A DNA stretch of 38,887 nucleotides, taken from contig JBQTIA010000057.1 of assembly GCA_052388455.1 (NCBI GenBank), positions 1-38,887 of the forward strand, written 5' to 3'. Numbering within the stretch: position 1 is the first letter of the stretch; the number at the start of each line of letters is the position of its first letter. A program made the translations under genes and the position numbers. This DNA comes from CAZSNH01 sp052388455 (GTDB lineage Bacteria; Pseudomonadota; Alphaproteobacteria; Rhizobiales; Hyphomicrobiaceae). The notes under the pieces were generated by a model. The model was not told the origin of the DNA and ran no database searches. It saw nothing but the letters and a program-made list of their open reading frames with translations. Shown here one piece after another: positions 32,083 through 38,887 of the stretch.

Positions 32083-32494
32083 CGCTCTCTTGCGCAGTTC
32101 CCACGGCGGTTATGGCACGGCCGCCGCCCGCTCGGCCAGCCGGAGTTCGGCCGGCCGAGCCTGCCTGCGGCCAGCACAATTCCGACGGGACAAAGCGCCG
32201 GCAGACCATGGCACAATTGAGGTCTTGCGCCGACTCTCGTCCCCGTCATGTGATCAGGGTAGGGGCTTGCCGACCTGATCGGCGAGTCCAAGCCTGCGTA
32301 TCCATCCGTCAAACGCCGGAATCTGATGCTCGTGCGCAACACCCCCACACTCGCGTGACGGTGTGTGCTGCGGCACATCTTGCCTCCGGACGTCCGACGA
32401 CCAAATTATCAAAATCAGACTGTCTCAAGAATTGTAGCGGACGTTCAGGTCCGTCCCCGTTGAATCCGCACGCGCGAAGAAGCAAGGATACGCG
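32083..32494. other. Divergent intergenic region between kpsM and the L,D-transpeptidase gene
   Basis: These 412 bases contain no recognisable gene. They must hold the promoter of the exporter operon and that of the transpeptidase. Two related palindromes lie on either side of an AT-rich segment in front of the transpeptidase gene. A TGGCAC at about 32114 lacks a proper -12 element. Confidence 0.5.
32387..32453. promoter_or_regulatory. Paired CGGACGT palindromes flanking an AT-rich segment
   Basis: A perfect ten-base palindrome CGGACGTCCG lies at 32387-32396, and a related interrupted one, CGGACGTTCAGGTCCG, at 32438-32453. Between them is a 40-base AT-rich stretch that could contain the transpeptidase promoter. 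Both share CGGACGT. They may be sites for one dimeric regulator; no identity is claimed. Confidence 0.28.
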
Positions 32495-33067
32495 ATGCCT
32501 ATGGCCCCACGTTTCGGACGCCCCCTGCTTTCCGCCACACTCGCCCTGATCGGCATGGCCGCAACCACCGGCCCCGCCGCTGCGCAGGATTTGTTCTCTT
32601 TCCTCTGGGGCGGCGGCTCTCGGGAAACAGTTGCTTTCGACCCGCGCCAGTCCCCGCGCCAGATCATCGTCTCGTTCGGCGACCGCAAGTTGTATTGGGT
32701 GCACAAGAAGGGCGAGGCGATCAGCTATCCCATCGCCGTACCCCGCGCCCAGAGCCGCTGGCAGGGGGTGACGAGCGTCTCCTCCAAACAGGTCAATCCG
32801 GCCTGGACTCCGACGCCCGAGATGCGCCGCGAAAATCCTCGGCTGCCCAATTGGGTGCCCGGCGGCCATCCGATGAACCCGCTCGGCGTGCGCGCCCTCT
32901 ACCTCGGCGCCAGCATGTACCGCATTCACGGTACGGATGCGCCATGGACCATCGGCACCGCCGCTTCGAAGGGATGCATCCGAATGTACAACGAGGACGT
33001 GCTCGACCTTTATCAGCGCGTTCCCATCGGCACCAAGGTGACCGTGACCTGGAAGAACTTCGGGTAG
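32495..33067 (+). CDS. L,D-transpeptidase (YkuD domain), periplasmic
   Basis: The 190-residue protein has a Sec signal peptide with a cut expected after the AAA at residue 30. The YkuD domain starts near residue 54 (RQIIVSFGDRKLYWV) and ends with the catalytic signature: His145 in YRIHGTDAPW and Cys161 in SKGCIRMYNEDV. These enzymes form 3-3 peptidoglycan cross-links or attach outer-membrane proteins to peptidoglycan. The start is supported by AAGGA at 32484-32488, six bases upstream. It stands alone, divergent from the exporter operon, with a probable terminator ten bases after its stop. It is a common alphaproteobacterial type and need not belong to the capsule system. Confidence 0.93.
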   Translation: MPMAPRFGRPLLSATLALIGMAATTGPAAAQDLFSFLWGGGSRETVAFDPRQSPRQIIVSFGDRKLYWVHKKGEAISYPIAVPRAQSRWQGVTSVSSKQVNPAWTPTPEMRRENPRLPNWVPGGHPMNPLGVRALYLGASMYRIHGTDAPWTIGTAASKGCIRMYNEDVLDLYQRVPIGTKVTVTWKNFG

Positions 33068-33076
33068 ACCACGATC

Positions 33077-33138
33077 GCTTCCGACCCAATCAGTCGGAGG
33101 CTTGAACTTTCGGTCTATTCAAAATTTAAGTTTTTTTT
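33077..33138 (+). terminator. Probable terminator of the L,D-transpeptidase gene
   Basis: A nine-base stem (GCTTCCGAC pairing with GTCGGAGGC, one G-U pair) with a seven-base loop lies at 33077-33101. A T-rich stretch follows, with a run of eight T at 33131-33138. The T-run is about 30 bases from the stem, so the fit to a simple intrinsic terminator is imperfect. Confidence 0.5.
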
Positions 33139-33147
33139 GCCAGTCCG

Positions 33148-34692
33148 TCAGAGAACCGAGCCCATCTGGCGCTTGAGCCACGGCATGAGCAGGACGAGCG
33201 CCAGGGCGACGGCTCCAATCATCCCGGCCTGCACCAGGAAGAAGTGGGACAGCGCGGCGGGATCTTCGGCCGTAAAGCCGCCACCGAGCACGCCGGCCAG
33301 CTTGTTGCCGAACGCCGCAGCCAGGAACCACAGTCCGAGCACCAGCCCCACCTGCCGCGGTGGCGCCAGCCGGGTCATCAGCGACAGTCCGACGGGACTG
33401 ATGAACAATTCTCCGACGGTCTGGAGGAAGAATAGGCCGACCAGCCACAGCGGGCTGATTTTGCCCTGTACGGTGAGCGCGGCAGCCGGGACCATCAGCA
33501 GGAAAGACAGCGCGAGAAAGACGAGACCGAGCGAAAACTTCGCCGGACTTGACGGCTGACGGGTGCCGAGCCGCAGGAAGCCCCACGCGAAGACCGGTGC
33601 CAGCGCGATCACGAACAGCGGATTGAGCGATTGGAACCACGCCGAGGGAAAGTCCACCGCACCCCAGGCGCGGTCGGTCAGTTGATCGGCGAAGAGCGCG
33701 ATGGTCAGCCCCGCCTGCTCGAAGATCGCCCAGAACGCCATGGCCGCGATGAAGAACACCGCGATGGCTCCGTATCGCCGGCGCTCCACGTCAGGGGAGC
33801 GCGAAAACCAGATTGCGGCCAGCACCGGCACCAGAAGGAACACCCACCTGAGGCTTTCGAACCCAGGCCGGTCCGACAGCAGAACCAGCCCCAGGATGCC
33901 GAGCGTTGCGAGTACCACCCACACGCCTTGGACTATCGTGCCGTCCGGCATGGCGGCCGGCGCCGTCCCGACACCTTCGAGGTGCCGGCCGGCCCGGGCG
34001 AAGATCAGCATGGCGACCGTCATCCCGACGCCGGCTGCTCCGAAGCCCCAATGCCAACTCTGCGCCGGATCGAACCCGGCCGCACCCAGCCAGCCTTTGA
34101 ACACGTCGCTTTGAGCCATGAAGCCGGTGACGAGCGGGGCGATGAAGGCGCCGATATTGATGCCGGTATAGAAGGTCAGAAACCCGGCGTCGCGGCGTTC
34201 GTCGCCCACCACATAGAGACCTCCAACCATCGCGCTGATGTTCGGCTTGAACAGCCCGGTGCCGATGGCGATGAGTACGAGGCCGACATAGAATGTCTCC
34301 TCCGCCGGGATGGCCAGAACGTAGTGCCCGGCCGCGATGACGGTTCCTCCGATCATGACCGCTCGTCGGGCGCCGAGCAGCGTGTCGGCGATGAAGCCGC
34401 CGGGGATCGACAGGAGGTAGACTGCGAACGTGTACGTGCCGTAGATGCGCGCCGCGTCGGTCGTCGCGAATCCGAGTCCGCCGGCGGCAAGCGGCGCCAC
34501 CATGAACAGTGTCAGCAGCGCCCGCATCCCGTAATAGGAAAAGCGTTCCCACAGCTCGGTGAAGAACAGCGTCGAAAGCCCAGGCGGATGACCTCCGAAA
34601 CCTGCCGAGCCCGATCGATGCGTGTCTCGAATGTTGGTCTGTGACGCTGCCAAGCCGGGTTCCTCCCTCGAAGCAACTTGCGCGAGGGACAT
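33148..34692 (-). CDS. POT/PTR-family proton-dependent oligopeptide transporter
   Basis: The protein of about 514 residues has some 12-14 membrane helices and the signature motifs of the POT family: ELWERFSYYGMRALL (ExxERFxYY motif on helix 1), then GLFKPNISAMVGGLY, and FYTGINIGAFIAPLVTGFM (PTR2 motif). ELFISPVGLSLMTRLAPP near the C-terminal half is also characteristic. Such carriers take up di- and tripeptides with protons. The start is uncertain: an ATG at 34692 with a weak ACAGG upstream, or a TTG at 34722 adding ten residues. It converges with the transpeptidase gene and lies behind the protease gene, whose terminator separates the two. A link to peptide uptake after secreted proteolysis is attractive but unproven. 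Confidence 0.92.
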   Translation of the reverse strand: MSLAQVASREEPGLAASQTNIRDTHRSGSAGFGGHPPGLSTLFFTELWERFSYYGMRALLTLFMVAPLAAGGLGFATTDAARIYGTYTFAVYLLSIPGGFIADTLLGARRAVMIGGTVIAAGHYVLAIPAEETFYVGLVLIAIGTGLFKPNISAMVGGLYVVGDERRDAGFLTFYTGINIGAFIAPLVTGFMAQSDVFKGWLGAAGFDPAQSWHWGFGAAGVGMTVAMLIFARAGRHLEGVGTAPAAMPDGTIVQGVWVVLATLGILGLVLLSDRPGFESLRWVFLLVPVLAAIWFSRSPDVERRRYGAIAVFFIAAMAFWAIFEQAGLTIALFADQLTDRAWGAVDFPSAWFQSLNPLFVIALAPVFAWGFLRLGTRQPSSPAKFSLGLVFLALSFLLMVPAAALTVQGKISPLWLVGLFFLQTVGELFISPVGLSLMTRLAPPRQVGLVLGLWFLAAAFGNKLAGVLGGGFTAEDPAALSHFFLVQAGMIGAVALALVLLMPWLKRQMGSVL

Positions 34693-34795
34693 CAGCCTGT
34701 CGACAAACGATTTTTGCTGCAACGAATTCGGGTGACACGGAACGTTCGAGTTGCAGCGGCCGGCGGTGGTGCTGTCGGATTGTTCCGGCGAGGGA

Positions 34796-34824
34796 AGGTG
34801 CCAGACCCGGAGGGTCTGACACCT
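34796..34824 (-). terminator. Terminator-like hairpin after the RTX protease gene
   Basis: Thirteen-base arms, AGGTGCCAGACCC and GGGTCTGACACCT, pair with one mismatch around a three-base loop. The hairpin lies eight bases after the TAG of the protease gene. The T-run after it on the minus strand is short (TTCCC), so it may act as an RNA-stabilising or Rho-linked end. Confidence 0.55.
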
Positions 34825-34831
34825 CGGTCGG

Positions 34832-37800
34832 CTAAGCCAGCAGGAAGTCGTCGACGGTGACCTGGCTCGCGGACACGCCCAAGAGCGTCATCTCGCTGGT
34901 GCCGTTCCACGAGATGACCGCACCCTCGGCACCATCGGCGACGGTCAGGCTGTCTGTGCCCAGGCTCGAGTTCGTGTCGCTGTAGTACTTGTAATCCCAG
35001 AGCAGGATCTTGTCGACGCCGTCCTCGAAGTCGGTGATGACGTAGCTCATCGGACCGTTGGAGGCGATGCGGTACGTGAAGATGTCGGCGTCCTCGCCGC
35101 CGGTGAAGACGACGTTGCCGTGGCCCGCAGCTTCGAGCGTGTCATTTCCAGATCCACCGATCACCGTGTAGTCGCCGTTGGCGACTGACAGGTAATCGTT
35201 TCCGGCGCCGCCATCGAGGAAGCTGCCCGAGCCGACCGAGGACATGAAGTCATCGCCGTCCTCGCCGTAGAGGTGATCGACGCCGGCATAATCGACAAGC
35301 GTATCGTTGCCGCCGCCGCCATACATCCAATCGTCGCCGCCATCCACGTCCGAGACATAGTCGGTGGTATTGCCGGCGCGCATGACGTCGTTGCCAGCGC
35401 CGCCAGCGAAGTAGTTCGTGGAGTCGAGGCTGCCGGTCATCGTGTCGTCGCCGTCGCCACCGAACTGCACGGTCTGTCCGCCGGTACCGGTGAACGTGTC
35501 GTTGCCAGCGCCACCTTCCATCCAGTCGTAAGAGGTGCCGCCATTGAAGCGATCGTCGCCGTCGCCGCCGTACATCGTGTTGCGGCCATTGCCGCCGTCG
35601 AGGATGTCGTTGCCGAGGCCTCCGCTCAGCGTGTCGTTGCCATCGCCGCCGGCCATCGTGATGCCGGTCGCAAGGCCGGTGGCGTCGATGACGTCGTCAC
35701 CCGAGTTGCCGTGCACGACCTCGATACCCGTGCCGGCAGCCAGGAAGTGATAGCCGCCAGTGACTGTCGTCGAGTCGGCATGGATGGTATCGAAACCGTC
35801 GCCGCCGATGATGATGTCGAGGCCGTCCGTGAGGAACAGGTCGTCCCCTTCGCCGCCATCCAGGAGATCCGGGTTGCCGCCGCCGGCCAGGATGTCGTTG
35901 CCGCCGCCGCCGAGCAACTCATTGACGGCGTCGTCACCTGAGAGCATGTCGCCATTGGTGGTGCCCCGCACGATCTCGATGCCAGAAATCTTGCCGGACG
36001 TCACGCTGACTGTGCCCGTCTCGTTATAGTTGAGCGCATCTGTGGCGATGAACCGGCCGGCCGCCAAGTTGACATCGACACTGCCACTCAGCAGCGAGAA
36101 GTCGAGCACATCCTCGCTGATGTCGAAGCTCGCTGACCCGCCGAAGATTGTGTCGACACCGACGTCCGCGACATTGCCGCGATATCGGAACGTATCGTTG
36201 CCGGCGCCGCCGATCAGCGTATTGACGCCGCGGCCGCCTTCCAGCGTATCGCGATTGGCGCCGCCATCGAGCGTGTCGTTGCCGAGCCCGCCGAGAAGGG
36301 TGTCGTTTCCGGCCTCTCCGTAAAGCGTATCGTTGTCGGCGCCGCCGTCGAGCGTATCGTTGCCGATGCCGCCCGCCAGCGCGTCGTTGCCGCCGAAGCC
36401 GTAAAGCTTGTTGTTGCCATCGTTGCCGCGCATGAGGTTGTCGAGGACGTTGCCGCGTCCGATCTGATTAGCGCCGGCCGGTCCGGTCATCGTCAGGTTC
36501 TCGACGTTGGCCGCAAGGATGGTCATCAGCTTTCGGGTCTGCACCTCGTCAATGCCGCCCGAGCGCCAGTCGAGAAAGCCGCTCGGCGTCAGAACCCACC
36601 CGTCGGCCCCTTCGACGATCGTGTCGCTCCCCGACGCATCGAGAATGTAGACGTCGTTGCCGGCGCCACCGCGCAGCGTGTTGCGGCCGGCGCCGCCGTC
36701 CAGCACATCGTTGTCGGCACCGCCCTCGAGCGTGTCGTTGCCGGCGCCGCCGCCGAGCCAGTCGTTGCCGACACCTCCTCGCAGCGTGTCGTTGCCACGG
36801 TCACCGACAATCGCATTGTCGAGACCGTTGCCGATGCCGGTAAAATCGCTGGCACCGACATACTGAAGGTGCTCGATGTTGACGCCCCGGCCCACGGAGT
36901 TGAGATTGTAGTTGGTGAGGCTCGTATAGACCTTGTCGATGCCGCCGCCAGCGCCGGGTTCGTCGTACACGCGGTCGCCCGACTGGTCGACGACATACTC
37001 GTCGTTACCGGCGCCGCCCATCATGACGTCGTTGCCGCCGAAGCCGTTCATATGGTCGTTGCCGGCGCCGCCGCGCAGCGTGTTGTTCACAGAGTTTCCG
37101 AACAGCTTGTCGTTTCCGCTGCCGCCGATGGCCTGCTCGATGATGACTCCCCAGTCGCCGTTGGCATCGTCCTCGATGAAGCCGGTGATGTCGGCCGCGA
37201 TGGTGTAGCCGCCGTACACGCCCTCGACGCTCGACAGGAACCCGCCGCCGCCATCTCCGTTGCCGAGCCAGGCATGGCGGAGGTCGATGGTCGCATTCTT
37301 CGCGCCGTCGTAGACAATCGTGTCGGTACCGCCCGTATCCCAGATCGAGGAATAGAACGTGCCGGCGACGTTGTCGCCGGGCAGAGTGTAGACCGTATCG
37401 CCGGAATTGTTGTGGACGGCACCGTACATGAGCTGGATGGCGGCGATGTCGAACGCCATCGGACCGGCGGCGAATCCGTAAGTCGTGTTCGTGGGATCGC
37501 CCGCAACGTTGTCCGGCATCTGCTCGTTGTAGGACATCACCGTGTAGAGGATGTTGTCGAAGTTCGGCACGCCCGCGGGCTGTGCCGGGAACGTATCCGT
37601 ACCCATGCCATTGTCATGCGGGTGGGCCATGCCGATGCCGTGTCCCAGCTCATGCACCAACGTCTCGAATGTGTAGCCGCCGCGCTGCATCTCGGCGGGC
37701 GTCCAGTTGCTCTCGACATTGAACTTGCCATCGTGCTCCGCATCCGACGGGAAGTCATGCTGGCCGAGGCCGCCGTCGACCTCGGCGTCCGAACCCTTGA

Positions 37801-38053
37801 CCTTGTACTCGACGAGATCGGCCGCCGCCGCGTTGTCGACCTGCAGGAAGCGGATGTTCGCAACGCTCGACCAGGATCGCAGCGCATCCCAGATCACACT
37901 GGTTTCCTGCGGCGTCCATGCAGCCACGCCGGCCGCGCTGTCGAGGAAGAAAGTCAGGATGAGCGCACCGCCGGACCCTGTATTCTGCGGGGTCTTGGAC
38001 CACGTGTCGCCACCAAGCGCGTCAAGGAACAGATTTCCGGAATCGAGGGCCAT
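34832..38053 (-). CDS. Secreted serralysin-type zinc metalloprotease with RTX calcium-binding repeats
   Basis: The 1073-residue protein carries a peptidase M10 domain in its first ~240 residues: LVHELGHGIGMAHP with zinc ligands His134, His138 and His144 and catalytic Glu135, and the Met-turn VMSYNEQ with Met173. The typical NNSGDTVYTLPGDN and AFDIAAIQLMYG follow. From about residue 310 onward there are many RTX nonapeptides (GGxGNDxL type) in several blocks up to near the end. These fold on calcium outside the cell. No N-terminal signal is present, and the C-terminus ends in VTVDDFLLA, as in type I secretion substrates. The ATG at 38053 has GGAG about nine bases upstream, better than a TTG at 38068. 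The protein is longer than classical serralysins (about 480) because of the extra repeat blocks. No type I secretion genes are in the window. Confidence 0.9.
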   Translation of the reverse strand: MALDSGNLFLDALGGDTWSKTPQNTGSGGALILTFFLDSAAGVAAWTPQETSVIWDALRSWSSVANIRFLQVDNAAAADLVEYKVKGSDAEVDGGLGQHDFPSDAEHDGKFNVESNWTPAEMQRGGYTFETLVHELGHGIGMAHPHDNGMGTDTFPAQPAGVPNFDNILYTVMSYNEQMPDNVAGDPTNTTYGFAAGPMAFDIAAIQLMYGAVHNNSGDTVYTLPGDNVAGTFYSSIWDTGGTDTIVYDGAKNATIDLRHAWLGNGDGGGGFLSSVEGVYGGYTIAADITGFIEDDANGDWGVIIEQAIGGSGNDKLFGNSVNNTLRGGAGNDHMNGFGGNDVMMGGAGNDEYVVDQSGDRVYDEPGAGGGIDKVYTSLTNYNLNSVGRGVNIEHLQYVGASDFTGIGNGLDNAIVGDRGNDTLRGGVGNDWLGGGAGNDTLEGGADNDVLDGGAGRNTLRGGAGNDVYILDASGSDTIVEGADGWVLTPSGFLDWRSGGIDEVQTRKLMTILAANVENLTMTGPAGANQIGRGNVLDNLMRGNDGNNKLYGFGGNDALAGGIGNDTLDGGADNDTLYGEAGNDTLLGGLGNDTLDGGANRDTLEGGRGVNTLIGGAGNDTFRYRGNVADVGVDTIFGGSASFDISEDVLDFSLLSGSVDVNLAAGRFIATDALNYNETGTVSVTSGKISGIEIVRGTTNGDMLSGDDAVNELLGGGGNDILAGGGNPDLLDGGEGDDLFLTDGLDIIIGGDGFDTIHADSTTVTGGYHFLAAGTGIEVVHGNSGDDVIDATGLATGITMAGGDGNDTLSGGLGNDILDGGNGRNTMYGGDGDDRFNGGTSYDWMEGGAGNDTFTGTGGQTVQFGGDGDDTMTGSLDSTNYFAGGAGNDVMRAGNTTDYVSDVDGGDDWMYGGGGNDTLVDYAGVDHLYGEDGDDFMSSVGSGSFLDGGAGNDYLSVANGDYTVIGGSGNDTLEAAGHGNVVFTGGEDADIFTYRIASNGPMSYVITDFEDGVDKILLWDYKYYSDTNSSLGTDSLTVADGAEGAVISWNGTSEMTLLGVSASQVTVDDFLLA
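35080..37140 (-). repeat. RTX (GGxGxDxxx) repeat-coding region
   Basis: On the minus strand the coding sequence repeats units such as GGAGNDTL and GGADNDVLDGG many times, in at least four blocks separated by non-repeat segments. At the DNA level this shows as recurring GTCGTTGCCGGCGCCGCC-like stretches on the plus strand. These are degenerate coding repeats, not a CRISPR array. Confidence 0.85.
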
Positions 38054-38162
38054 ATCAATCGTCTCCAAATGCGACTTGAATTATCGAGCGTGCCGCTCGC
38101 CGAAAATCCGGCGATGCGGCTCCTGATCGTAGGATGCTGTGCTTAACGACACTTGGCATGTT

Positions 38163-38170
38163 ACGTACGT
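38163..38170. promoter_or_regulatory. Palindrome upstream of the protease gene
   Basis: ACGTACGT is a perfect eight-base palindrome, imperfectly extended to 14 bases at 38160-38173. It lies about 110 bases upstream of the protease start, a plausible place for an operator. Short palindromes are common, so support is weak. Confidence 0.2.
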
Positions 38171-38254
38171 GACACCCGCCGACGGCAGGCAATCACTACG
38201 AGCATTCGTGCGTGCAATCTGACACACCGTGACTGCAGCCACCGAAACGCAGCA

Positions 38255-38277
38255 AGGCCGCCGGTGATCGGCGGCCT
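38255..38277 (-). terminator. Hairpin after the second RTX gene
   Basis: A perfect nine-base stem (AGGCCGCCG / CGGCGGCCT) with a five-base loop lies about 70 bases past the stop of the partial RTX gene. A T-containing stretch follows on both strands, so direction is not certain. It also separates this gene from the protease gene downstream. Confidence 0.55.
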
Positions 38278-38348
38278 CGATGGGTTTTGCGTTTGCGACC
38301 GGCGCTCAGGCCAGCAGGAAAACGGGGTCGGCGAGAGCGCTGCTCAGC

Positions 38349-38887
38349 TTAGAAAATGAACCAGTCGGCCTGGACTTGGGCTGCGTTGACGCCGTTGAGG
38401 TGGAAGCTGTCGCCGCCGAAGGCCACTTCGGTACCGTCCTCCGTGCCGCTGATCGTCAACTGAGCGAAGCTGTCGAGGCCGGTCACGTCGAACATCCCGA
38501 TCTTGTCGCCCTCGGCAAAGTTGAAGTCGGTGATCGTGTCGTGTCCCCAGGCGTCGTCGAAGTCGAAGCGATCATTGCCAGCATCGCCCGTCAGCGTGTC
38601 GTTGCCGGTGCCGCCGATGAGCTGCTGAAGACCTGAGCTGCCGATCAGGTTGTCGTCCCCTGCGCCGCCAATGACCAGGTCGCCAGCAGCACCCCTGAGC
38701 ACGTCGTCGCCCTCCTCGCCGAGCACCCAGCCGTCTCCGCCGCCAAAGAGCGTGTCGTTGCCCTCGCCACCCCACAGGCGGTCGCCGTAGCCGGCAGCGG
38801 CGTTACTACCGCCGCCATGCATGACGTCGTCGCCGGTGTAGCCGTACATGTGATCGGAGCCCAAGCCACCGAACATGTTGTCGTTGC
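38349..38887 (-). CDS. RTX calcium-binding repeat protein, C-terminal part (cut by window edge)
   Basis: The open frame enters from the right edge and runs for 179 codons to a stop at 38349. The visible part has RTX repeats (GGLGSDHMYGYTGDD, GGEGNDTLFGGGDG, GGTGNDTLTGDAGNDRF), followed by DTITDFNFAEGDKIGMFDV, the usual transition into the C-terminal secretion region, and a hydrophobic end QVQADWFIF. An internal ATG at 38876 is a residue within a repeat and not the start. The final segment (LNGVNAAQVQADWF) resembles the end of the neighbouring protease (LLGVSASQVTVDDF), so the two probably share a type I secretion route. The catalytic or binding N-terminal domain, if any, lies outside the window. 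Confidence 0.85.
   Translation of the reverse strand, partial: NDNMFGGLGSDHMYGYTGDDVMHGGGSNAAAGYGDRLWGGEGNDTLFGGGDGWVLGEEGDDVLRGAAGDLVIGGAGDDNLIGSSGLQQLIGGTGNDTLTGDAGNDRFDFDDAWGHDTITDFNFAEGDKIGMFDVTGLDSFAQLTISGTEDGTEVAFGGDSFHLNGVNAAQVQADWFIF

Noticed and set aside
32112..32130. Sigma-54 promoter (TGGCAC) in front of the transpeptidase gene
   Set aside because: The GG-10-GC spacing is met, but the -12 element reads CCGC rather than TTGC, and the site is almost 400 bases from the gene.
35080..37140. CRISPR-like periodic DNA repeats
   Set aside because: The period is about 27 bases without unique spacers, is in frame, and encodes calcium-binding nonapeptides.
35273..38146. Plus-strand frames (222 and 425 codons) opposite the RTX protease
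   Set aside because: They are Val/Ala-rich mirror images of the RTX repeats with no independent features.

Overview
The window is a GC-rich (roughly 65%), gene-dense piece of an alphaproteobacterial chromosome, most likely from the Hyphomicrobiales (rhizobia and relatives). The best evidence for this is a locus resembling the rhizobial rkp capsule genes: a giant reducing polyketide/fatty-acid synthase (RkpA type), a translationally coupled alpha-oxoamine synthase (RkpG type), a short-chain dehydrogenase (RkpH type), an outer-membrane polysaccharide export lipoprotein (RkpU/Wza type) and an ABC exporter (KpsM/KpsT/KpsE, called RkpT/S/R in rhizobia). No rRNA, tRNA, CRISPR array or insertion sequence was seen.

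Layout. 1-152 (-): start of a short HPF/RaiA-type ribosome hibernation protein, cut by the window edge. 519-4419 (+): KpsS and KpsC, the beta-Kdo transferases that build the capsule linker, then a small orphan ORF. 4428-5966 (-): membrane LTA-synthase/OpgB-like transferase. 6226-13347 (+): RmlB, two glycosyltransferases, then CysD and bifunctional CysN/CysC (sulfate activation). 13436-14908 (+): a DUF2793 tail-fibre-like protein with a long glycine-rich tail. 14994-26730 (-): read from the right, RkpA-like synthase, RkpG-like enzyme, DUF1800 protein and DUF1501 protein. 27106-28281 (+): export lipoprotein, divergent from the synthase. 28406-32082 (-): KpsM, KpsT, KpsE-like and SDR genes in one tight operon. 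32495-33067 (+): L,D-transpeptidase. 33148-34692 (-): POT-family peptide transporter. 34832-38053 (-): serralysin-type RTX metalloprotease. 38349-38887 (-): C-terminal part of a second RTX protein.

How it may work together. Nucleotide sugars (RmlB product) and glycosyltransferases build a surface polysaccharide; KpsS/KpsC add a Kdo linker; KpsMT-KpsE plus the OPX lipoprotein export it. RkpA/RkpG/RkpH-type enzymes would make an unusual lipid. The synthase has no thioesterase, and an AOS enzyme is coupled to it, so the acyl chain may be offloaded by decarboxylative condensation with an amino acid and then reduced to a sphingoid-like amino alcohol. CysD/CysNC suggests sulfate activation for the polysaccharide, but the APS-kinase P-loop lysine is replaced by threonine, which should cripple PAPS formation if the base is real.

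The points most worth checking are this lipid pathway, the broken APS-kinase P-loop, the DUF1800/DUF1501 pair sharing the synthase's strand, and the phage-like DUF2793 fibre protein inside a capsule locus. All function calls come from reading motifs and context; no database search was possible.
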